Below are positions 55,916 through 64,000 of a DNA stretch of 64,000 bases, piece by piece; within the stretch, counting starts at the first letter, position 1, and every line of letters begins with the position of its first letter. The position numbers and the translations under genes were made by a program. Origin of the DNA: Cristatella mucedo (taxonomy: Eukaryota; Bryozoa; Phylactolaemata; Cristatellidae); the NCBI GenBank assembly GCA_009760855.2, contig WPIO01000028.1, positions 2,048,001 to 2,112,000 of the forward strand, written 5' to 3'. Under the pieces are notes generated by a model. It had not been told where the DNA came from. It saw nothing but the letters and a program-made list of their open reading frames with translations, and searched no databases.

Positions 55916-58599
55916 TGTATTTGAGAGAGTCGCACATTGCGCTATTTTTAAGGTCGGGGATTTCCTGCTCCACAGTGACCCTCGATTTTCTCTCTATCAT
56001 AAGTACAATTTTAGTCGTATCATTTAAAACAATCAGTGGCCGTTCAATTTTGGGGCTTTTGAAGATTTGCGATTGCTTGATGCAATTGAAAAAGCGGGCC
56101 GCAGCAGTTTCTCCGCGACATCTCGATGGAGGTAGTCTCCAATGGGGCTTGCCCAAGGACAAAAGTCCTTATTTTCTCGAATATAACTTGATCGAAAACC
56201 AAAAGCAAAGTTTTTGAAAATGAGCTTTACTGCAGTCGCTCCATTTGCACCTTCTCCAAGCGCTACGGAAGTTCTCAATAATATCGCAACACGAGATGCC
56301 ATCTTGAGCCCTGCAATTAAGTGCAATCCGCCTCTACTCGGTTATAATTTCAAAAGTTATTTCACTTTAACGTTACAGCTGAAGTGCTCCTATTTTAGCG
56401 ACAAACTGGCAAGTTAAAATGCTTGGGATTCGTATTAAATCGCAACGGTTCGTGAACACGTGGTCTAACATAAGGATACGTACTTTTCAGCTTACTGCCA
56501 ATCGCTAGACAAAAGCGAGCTGGACGATGTAGAGCAGGTTTTTACCTAACGTTTAGACCTACACTCTTCGATGTAACTGATTCTCTTAAACATTAATTTT
56601 AGGGATGCGGCTTTTTATTGCTCTGAGTGGCTGCTTCTGCCTCTGGATTATTCCTTGCTTGATTAGAGTTAGTTTCAAATGAAGCATGCATTAACAAAAT
56701 TTACTTGGACAGAGCCTGAAAATTTGCATCAGTAGACGTTGGAATGTTAGTCTCGATTTCTAGGTAGTGCTGGAACAACAAGTGCGAGCCCAAAATGTAA
56801 TAAGACTGTACTTGCTCGAAGCAAAGATTTCTTCGGTAGGTTCACTTGTCTATAGCAAGCGACTTTATGGCAAGCAGTATTGCATAATTACATGGCGCAT
56901 ATTCTTTACAAAATTTACAATATGAATATGCCAAAACTCAACTTAATGCCGAGAAGATTAAGATGACGGCCTTCGAATGCGTGGTTGCATCGCTGCGGGT
57001 GCACTTATAGTGTGCCACTACAGTCCCAATTTGACTTGGCCCTCGGTATTGCGGTTAACAGCAATCACATCTATTGCATTACATCTCAAAAGAAAGCATA
57101 AACAATTATACGCGGAAAAAACATCGCCCTTTTTAGAATCCTTGCAATGTATGCAAAGTAAGAAGGTAACCCTGTGGCTTATCTGAGCTGCCAAGCACAA
57201 AGCTAGTGACTTCCTTTCCGTGCGAAGGCATAGGGTTTTCATTCACAAACTTACAAGTCGTAACGTGCAAACCTGTCGGCAACCATCGATTGTTTTAATT
57301 AAGACGGCTCGACTGTGCCAAGCCAGTATGATCGTTCATCGGGCATTTTGTCGGAAATACGACTTTGGACAACACGAATATCCTCAATAACTCTATGATT
57401 TCATCGCGCTTATTGCCTAATCCGCTTATTGCCATTCATTTAATCCTTTCAGGTTATTGTTAATTTCAGCTTCATGTTACGAGGGCAATTATTATCCATT
57501 TGGACGTCATGTTAAATAATTTATAGTTTCGGTATTCCACTGCAACTGGTCATGATAAACCAGGACCGACATACGACCAAGTGCTATCAAGCTTCGTGCA
57601 AATCACTAAATACAAAGCGAGCCGTAATAAGCTCAAACTTTACTGTTATCCATACCTACGCGATATGAACCAGCGGATTCCCTTACACAATCGTTTCGTG
57701 GCATTCGCATCTTCTTTGCTGTGAGCTGTTATTTTGCAGCTGGATTATTTTGTTCTTGCTTAGTATCAGTTTTGAAAGAAGCCGTTAAATTAAAAATATT
57801 GAAAGAAAGTTTAGACGCCTGTGCTCGTTGGCATAGAAGCATTTGTCTGGGAAGCTCTGTGTTACAGATCAATCAACCCCGAGCCAAACAACTGGCAAGA
57901 TCGTACTCGGTCAAGGCAGAAATGCATTTGCTAGGGAATCATACCTGTAGCATCATGATGTACTGCAGCCGCAGCGTTTGCAATACGTAAAGGCACGTAT
58001 CAACACTATATTATTTAAAAACTTTGTTTCGACCGTGAATCACATCTATGTATGCCTTTTTGGCGGGCTCTCTTTCGATTGAAATACGCCGGCTGCTAAA
58101 TCTTCAGTGAATTTTGTCCTTGCGAAAGTATGGGAATTGCATGCCGCAACGCAGAAGTCGTAGTGTTCAGATCTACAGGGCATTCGCCGACGCTGCTATG
58201 ATATTTCTTGCAGCTCACACCATTCGGACTTCTTAAAAGATACGAAAAAACACGATCAGAAATGGCGCAGCAGGAGCAGAAGCGGAGAAAACTAGAGGAG
58301 AGCTCCAACGGGAAAGTAGACAACACGTATGCGTTCTGATTGGCTTTCGTGAAGTGCAAATAGCTAGGCGTCACTATTCCGAGCACTGCATGCAGTGCAT
58401 GCACTGCGGTCATTTGCGAGATCGGAAGGACTCCTAGAGTCGACGGTAGTATTCTGGGAGACTTGCCATTTTGTCTGCTTGACGTCAGCTCTGAACGCAC
58501 CTGTTGTCACGTTAGCGTTGCATTAACGTTGCCCCAAAATGTAGGTCTTGCCGGCTTGAGTTAGATTATGGTCAGTTGCTTTAGCTGACCCAGCAGAAA

Positions 58600-58940
58600 A
58601 GGGAAGACTCGCGTGAGGGTCTCGAGAGATTGCATTGGCTTTCGCGGATAGAGACCTTCGAACGTGAGCTCGCCCACGAATGGCTGATGTAGGCGGCTTG
58701 CAGAAGTAGTTCCGTCGCCTGAGGCGCTTCTACCGCCTACCCGTCGGCCGTTTGCTACCTCTTCAGTTTCGTTGGCTGCAGCAGTCGCACAGTCAGCGGC
58801 AGACGTTGCTGGGGTCCTTTGCCGATGTTGATGAGGCAGCTTTGGCTGATTGTCAGAGGGCGTGTGCTTTTAATTAAAAAACTCAGACGTTGCACAAGGC
58901 GACCACCACTTTTCATTCGCCATATTCGGCATTTGTTCAA
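58600..58940 (-). other. Conserved type A C-terminal tail of U10, open frame
   Basis: The minus strand is open through ATSAADCATAAANETEEV, GRRVGGRSASGDGTTSASRL and HQPFVGELTFEGLYPRKPMQ. This is the clearest type A version of the tail. It shares HQ..VGE.T..GLYP.KP with type B, although the flanking DNA has diverged. The AATAAA is mutated here. Confidence 0.5.
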
Positions 58941-58982
58941 CCCGCATTGGCATTACTTGATTCAACTTCTGCGTTTATTCAT

Positions 58983-59171
58983 TCAACCTCTCATTTTTTT
59001 TATACCGCTTCGGAATGTCTTCTGCCACCTTCGACATTCTTCCGTCAATTTCCTCCTTTCTTCGGCCAGTTTCAGCTTTTCTTTAGCCGGCTCCAGCGTT
59101 GCGTCAGCGACCTTCATTCTTGCTTTAGCCTGCTCCTGTTTTGCCTTAGCCTGCATGCACATATCGTCGTG
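58983..59171 (-). pseudogene. Truncated type A coiled-coil fragment of U10
   Basis: The heptad frame HDDMCMQAKAKQEQAKARM, then KVADATLEPAKEKLKLAEER, ends GIKKMRG. Its upstream part is replaced by LINE-A tail sequence, so it has no native start. DDMCM matches DDMCMLADVKMEL of U1, confirming type A. Confidence 0.6.
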
Positions 59172-59245
59172 TAGAAAGCGCCTAGAAAGAGATTGAGTTC
59201 TCTGAGGGTGCTTTATCAAGTGCATCATTCTTATTATATTATTAT
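59172..59245 (+). mobile_element. LINE-A 3' tail at the U10/U11 junction
   Basis: Only the hairpin (GCGCCTAGAAAGAGATTGAG, TTCTCTGAGGGTGC) and an ATT tail are present. It joins U10 coiled-coil sequence on the left and the U11 left flank (GGGGTGGAGTCGACAAAC) on the right. The right junction equals that at 1908. Confidence 0.8.
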
Positions 59246-59690
59246 AGGGGTGGAGTCGACAAACCCGACATCCGGTCTTTTCGCGTGACAGACATCACGA
59301 GCTTATGCATCTTGAAGTGGATAGAAGCATGAATAAACAGATGCTTTTAGATGCTTCTATGTCGTCTCCTTTCAGCTGTTGCCCTCTAATACGGTTGCAG
59401 ATCGCAGGGGTCACTTTATTAGATTGCCTCAAGACGTAAAAGCGATTAGGTAATAAAGGACACAGAGATCAAGCTAACAGCCACGGATTGCATTGGTTTT
59501 CGATACGAATTTTCTCAAACCAACTAGGCAACCGTTTCTTGGTAGTAACGTCAGATAGATGAGTCAGTGCTAATTGCTTTAAAATAAGCTTTAGCATGGT
59601 CGCTTCTTGCACACTTTGCCAAAAACCAACTGTGCCAAGCCAATATTAATTCATAGCAGAATGCCACTTTAAACGGCAATATTAACTGCA

Positions 59691-60179
59691 ATGTGCTTAA
59701 TGCAATTCACTAACGTTGTTGCTGAGCAGCAGGTTGAACATGTTAAAAATAATGGAATGCCAGAAACCTTTCAATCAGGGTTCAAGAGGCAGCACTCCAC
59801 TGAAATTGTTTTCGTCCGTGTTAACAATGACTTTTTACGTGGCAACGACGACGGGAATGTCACTGCCCTAGCTCTGCTAGATCTGTCTGCTACCTTCGAC
59901 ACCATTGATCACGAGGTACTGTTTGAACGATTGAGAACAACGATCGGTCTGGCAGACGAAGCACCGGTTTGGTTTAATGAGTACTTGTCTGATCGTGTTC
60001 AATCCGTGTCGTGTGGGGGTCAGGTCTCACACACGAGAAGGATCACCTGTGGAGTCACTCAAGGGTCTGTACTCGCTCGCTTGCTGTTTTCCATGTATAC
60101 ACAACCTCTGGAAAAAGTGATTAAGGTTCTTGGAATAGGATATCACTTCTATGCGGACGAAACTCAGTTGTATTTGTAA
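59691..60179 (+). pseudogene. LINE-B reverse transcriptase fragment, 162 codons
   Basis: The longest LINE-B polymerase frame: FQSGFKRQHSTEIVFVRVNN, then the aspartate block ALLDLSATFDTIDHEVLFE, then TCGVTQGSVLARLL and YHFYADETQLYL. The catalytic box reads YADE in place of YADD, a change expected to abolish activity. The start is arbitrary because upstream sequence is lost. Confidence 0.8.
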
Positions 60180-61607
60180 TTCAAACCGTCGGAATAAGCT
60201 GCTGCATCCGAGAAACTGAGTGCTTGCCTTGCCGATATTAGATCCTGAAAGTTAGGAAACTTCCTGAAATTAAATGATGATAAAACCGGACTGCTGCTTA
60301 TAGGACACGCTAAGCCTGTGGTTGCCATAAAAGGCTTGGCGCTTCTAATAGGTGGTGCTATTATGCGACCATCACCACGTGCTCGAAATTTAGGTGTCGT
60401 TTTCGACAGCTGCCTCAATTTTAAACGCTTAATTCAGAAGACTGCTTCTACAGTTAGCCATCACTTCCGAACCCTATCCAAGATTAGGAGGTATCTCCCA
60501 CAGTTGCTTGTAGAAAATTTAACTAGCTCCTTAGTTCTGTCTCGGCTTTATAATTGTAATTCCCTTTTGGCTGGGCTGCCAAAGACAGCGATTGGACCAC
60601 TACAGCAGACTATGAATATGGCTGCAAGTCCAGTCTTCAAGTCCCAGTGGTTCAAGCACAGGTCTATTTTGCTAAAAGAGCTAGGATGGATGCCGGTTGA
60701 GCAAAGCATACAGAGCAAAGTTCTGACACTGCAACTCACTGCTTACTGGCCTAACAGAATGTGCGATCAGGCGATTGCAGCTGGGGCAAAACTCTGCAGC
60801 TAGGCTTGTCTGTCGTGAGCGTCGCAGTGGCCACATCACACCACATCTCGCCGACCTGCACTAGCTACCAGTCAAGCAACGGATTGACTTCAAGGTTTTT
60901 GCCGCTCTCTTTTAGGTCACTTCACTATTTGGCTCCAGCCGATCGCTCAGATCTACTCCCTCACCAGGCCAAGAATCGTACCAAGAGCTTTTCGGAATCC
61001 AACAGTCTACAAATACCTCGTACAAACCTCGAATCCTTTGGAGACCGTGAATTCAGTTCGTACGCTCCCAAAGCCTGGAACTCCCTCCCGACCTGCGTCA
61101 GAACATCCCCTGACAAGACCGCATTTCAAAAGAACTTAGAAACACACTTATCTAACACAGCATTTAGTTGGTCCCTGTGACTCGTCCTTCATGTGCTTAT
61201 GCGTGCTGACACTGTGCATGCTGCCACTAACCACATTTGCATGCTGACCCTGTGCATGTCCCATTCCTCAGCTTAAAGATCGTTGGCGACAGAAGCGTTA
61301 GCTCTGCAGGTCCTAGACTGAGGAACTAGCTTCTACAACTCTTTCGCAACGACAACTAGTCTCCTACTGCCGACTATTGCTCATTCTTTTCAGAAGTCCT
61401 GAGCCTCCTCCGTCCTACCACGACTGCTCTTCTGACTCTGCTATACTTCCCACTATCTCTTTGTCGGGTGAGATGATGTCTGTTGGCTACAGAATGCGTA
61501 CCGAAAGCCGCTTAGGCTGTGAGTGGGCTATACAAAACTCTCCTGCGTCACACTCACATGGTCTTTATGACTTTGTGGAGTTACAGTCGGAGATACATTA
61601 CATTTAA
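59700..61607 (+). mobile_element. Chimeric LINE: LINE-B with a LINE-A segment inside
   Basis: LINE-B reverse transcriptase (59691-60179: ALLDLSATFDTIDHEVLFER, GVTQGSVLARLLFSMY, FYADETQLYL) and C-terminal part run to about 60730 (LLKELGWMPVEQSIQSKVLT). LINE-A C-terminal sequence (60735-61255) then takes over, without its 3' tail. LINE-B resumes at 61257 with the block seen at 18768 and runs to its normal end. About 100 bases of LINE-B are replaced. Template switching or gene conversion is likely. It is broken by stops, so inactive. Confidence 0.8.
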
Positions 61608-62766
61608 TCGTTTCAGGTTGTTGTTAATTTAACGCTTTCATCTTCATGTTTCTAAGACAATTGTTATTCATTTGGAAGTCATATAATTCCCTTATAGCTT
61701 TAGCATTCTATTGTAACTGGTCATAATAAACCTGGACCGACGTGTGGCCGAGTACTTTCAAGCTGCGTAAAAATCTCTAAATACAAAACGAGCCATAATA
61801 ACCTCAAATTTCACTGTTCTCTCTACCTATGTGCTATGACGCAGTGAATTGAGTTGCACAATCGTCTCGTGGAATTTGCGTCTTCTTTGCAGCAAGCTGT
61901 AATTTTGCTGCTGGATTCGTTTTTCTTGCTTAGTATCAGTTTAGAAAGAAGCCGATAACTTAAAAAAACTAAAAATAAGCTTCGATGTCTGTGCCCTCTG
62001 GCGTAGGAGCGTTTGTCTCGGTAGCTCTGTGGTGCAGTTCAATCGAACGGTAGCCAAAATTGTTGCAAGACCTTACTAGTACGATGCGGAAATGTATTTG
62101 TAAGTACTCACACCCGCTGCATCATAATGTACTGCAGCCACAGCTTTTGCAATACGATAAATTCTTCGAAAACTATAATGCGTGAATCGCAATTACATAT
62201 GCACGTTTGGCAGGCTCTTTTACGATCGACCAACGCTGGCTACTGAATGTTTAGTGAACTTTAGTACTCCGGGAGACCAGCCAATTTGTTTGCTTCAAGT
62301 CAGCTCCGAACGCACCGGGTTGTCACGTTAAAGTTGCTTTTAAGTTGCCCTGAAATCTATTTTACGCCGCCTTGCTTTAGATGATGGTCAGTTGCTTTAG
62401 CTGACCTAGCAGAAATGAAAGACTTGTGTGAGGGTCTAAAGAGATTGTATTGAATTTTGCAGATAGAGACCTCGTGAGTTCGCCCACGACTAGGTGAGGT
62501 AGGCGGCTCACAGAAGTAGCTCCGTCGACTAAGGCGCTGCTACAGCCTACCAGCAGGCTGCTACCGCTCCAGTTTCCTTGGCTCCACCAGTTGCACAGTC
62601 AGCAGCAGACGTCGCAGGGCTCCTTTGCAGATATTGATGTAGCAGCTTCAGCTGAATGCCAGAGCTTGTTCGTTTTTCGTTAGAAAACTCAGCCGTTGCT
62701 CAAGGTGACTACGACTTATCCTTCGCCCCATTTTGCATTTGTTCAGCCCGCGTCCGCATTACCTAA

Positions 62767-63285
62767 TAATAACAATAATAATTCGCTTGATAAAGCGCCC
62801 TCAGATAACTTAATCTCTCTCTAGGCGCTTTACATTTGCTGTAAAGTGAAATGAAATTGAATGGTAAGTGAAATCATGCTTGAAAAACAAACGAAATGAA
62901 TAATATGGTTAGGGGTGACATGCACAGGGTCAGCATGCAAATGTGGTTAGTGGCAGCATGCACAGTGTCAGCACGCAAAAGCACATCAATGACGAATCAC
63001 AGGGACCCACTAAATGCTGTCCTAAATAGGTGTGTTTTAGGTTCCTTTTAAATGTTGTCAGGTCAGGGGATGTTCTGACGCAGGTCGGGAAGGAGTTCCA
63101 GGCTTTGGGAGCATATGAACTAAATGCACGGTCTCCAAAGGATTTAAGGTTCGTATGAGGTATTTCTAGACTGTTGGATTCCGAAAAGCGGGTGGTACGA
63201 TTCTTGGCCTGAGGGGGTAGTATATCTGACAGATGGGCTGGAGCCATAGAATGAAGGGACCTAAAAGTGAGCGACAAAACCTTGT
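62767..63285 (-). mobile_element. LINE-A 3' fragment inserted in U11
   Basis: Minus-strand ATT tail (62767-62781), hairpin (to about 62850) and a 126-codon open C-terminal piece (62930-63310: FRSLHSMAPAHLSDILPPQA, KSFGDRAFSSYAPKAWNSF). It lies where the U11 coiled coil should begin. Confidence 0.85.
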
Positions 63286-63439
63286 TCCAACTATTGCATT
63301 TATTCATCATCCGACATTCACAAGCAGCAGTAAGATTTTCTGTCAGTTTCTCCGAGCATAAGATAGTTTTCTGTAATTTGAGCTGTGTTAAATTCCGATT
63401 TATTACTAGTGATATTAATTTAGTAAAATAACGTCATTT

Positions 63440-63735
63440 GTGCAGCCTTCTAAGCGAACTATATCTCCATCCAGGCATTTTACAACTCACTGCAAGAGTA
63501 TCAATTACAAAGGCTTAGTAAAAGAACAGTAATAATAATAAAAATAATACGTTTGTATAGCAACGTCAGAGAACCAAATCTCTTTCTAGGCATTTTACAT
63601 ATGCTGTGAAGGAAGCATAATACTTCCCATTCAATTGCATTTCCCTTTGCAGCAAATGTAAAGCTCCTAGAAAGAGATTGAGTTCTCTGAGGGCGCTTTA
63701 TCAATTGCAATATTATTTTTATTATTATTAAGGCG
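63440..63735. mobile_element. Cluster of three LINE-type 3' tails in both orientations
   Basis: Minus-strand tail-like block at about 63440-63500 (ATATCTCCATCCAGGCATTTTACAAC), a minus-strand tail at 63530-63605 with ATT repeats on its left, and a plus-strand tail at 63630-63735 with ATT repeats on its right. The last two face away from each other. Each contains the hairpin sequence typical of LINE-A. Confidence 0.7.
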
Positions 63736-63739
63736 TCAA

Positions 63740-63900
63740 AATAAAGAGACAGAGAGAATTGGTGTGAAAGGGAGAGAGCCATAAGATGCATAGATGGATA
63801 GACACACAGATGCATATTGATGGACGGATAGATAGACAGGTGTAAGGAGAGAGAGATAGAGAGAGAGCCTCACAGAGAAAATAAGAGAGACAGATAAACA
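63740..63900. repeat. Purine/GATA tract at right edge
   Basis: GAGAGA, then GATAGACAG repeats. The next block (CAGGTCAGGTAAGTATTAAG) matches that after the purine tract of U1 (5694) and U2 (13728), so another type A unit begins or continues beyond the window. Confidence 0.75.
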
Positions 63901-64000
63901 GAGAGTCAGATTTGCAGGTCAGGTAAGTATTAAGGTTGAGGGTTTCCAGTTTTACCTACAGACTTGGTTCTCTATTAATTATTATTAAACCAATCCTTTG

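Larger units (their letters stand above)
51741..56560 (-). repeat. Unit U9 of the coiled-coil gene array (type B)
   Basis: Left flank 51960-52840, tail 52848-53084, coiled coil 53150-53800, mutated promoter box 54123-54131, GA tract 54172-54214, the CATAGACTGAGTAACAGTG block near 54402, LINE-A 55083-55692, purine tract 55700-55915, distal block to about 56500. It is collinear with U5 and U7. The stretches 51741-52840 and 54420-55080 have no other gene. Confidence 0.7.
56561..59171 (-). repeat. Unit U10 of the coiled-coil gene array (mixed type)
   Basis: The left part (56570-57320) matches the type B flank of U8. From about 57430 it matches type A landmarks (AACCAGGACCGACATACGAC near 57560, TGGCATAGAAGCATTTGTCT near 57829, a 3' end near 58640). 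The coiled coil (58983-59171) is cut by the LINE-A tail at 59172, so the promoter side is absent. A crossover between type A and type B units is the simplest reading. Confidence 0.6.
59246..62766 (-). repeat. Unit U11 of the coiled-coil gene array (type A), split by LINE-B
   Basis: The left landmark (59246-59690) is closer to U1 than to U2 or U3. It resumes after the LINE at about 61600 with ATTTAATCGTTTCAGG, then TAAACCTGGACCGACGTGTG near 61728, GGCGTAGGAGCGTTTGTCTC near 62000, and a 3' end at 62390-62765. A minus-strand LINE-A starts at 62767, before any coiled coil. The stretches hold no separate gene. Confidence 0.65.

Overview
This is eukaryotic, almost certainly metazoan, intergenic and repeat-rich DNA. 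It carries decayed non-LTR retrotransposons of the CR1/L2/jockey type, tRNA-headed SINEs, long (GA)n and (CA)n microsatellites, TTTAAATAT boxes and AATAAA signals, and it has no operon-like gene packing. I cannot name the species; an invertebrate is plausible. No conserved housekeeping gene, rRNA, functional tRNA or CRISPR array is visible.

The backbone is a head-to-tail series of about eleven related units, U1 to U11. Each is a degenerate copy of one gene-like module, and all lie on the minus strand. Read 5' to 3' on that strand, a unit has: a distal purine tract; a conserved segment; a promoter-proximal microsatellite ((CA)n in type A units, (GA)n in type B); a TTTAAATAT-like box; a short leader; an ATG opening a heptad-rich coiled-coil reading frame; an Ala/Thr-rich tail followed by a conserved motif like HQEVVGELTFEGLYPPKPI; and in type A an AATAAA. 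The least interrupted unit, U1, is about 4.7 kb. Type A units are U1 to U4, U10 and U11; type B are U5 to U9, and U10 has a B-like left flank. Only U2 keeps a long open frame. It has grown into 17 monomers of exactly 49 codons (147 bp, seven heptads), organised as three 735-bp five-monomer higher-order repeats. The other copies are short, frameshifted, start-less or internally deleted.

Layout: LINE-A (1-1908); U1 (1909-6570); U2 with the expanded array and a LINE-A insertion (6571-14190); U3 and a deletion derivative (14191-18340); LINE-B and an LTR-like segment (18390-19742); segmental duplication copy D1 with a GC-rich LRR-bearing insert (20800-25080); SINE and LINE debris (25395-27350); U4 (27750-29810); U5 (29811-34400); segmental duplication copy D2 (34410-37500); U6 split by a near full-length LINE-A (37501-44250); LINE-B (44255-44620); U7 (44621-48820); U8 (49491-51740); U9 (51741-56560); U10 (56561-59171); U11 split by a chimeric LINE-B/A/B (59246-62766); a cluster of LINE-A tails and a purine tract to the right edge.

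Function of the coiled-coil family is unknown. What can be seen is a locally duplicated, same-strand family in which one member recently expanded by satellite-like, reading-frame-preserving amplification while its neighbours decayed.
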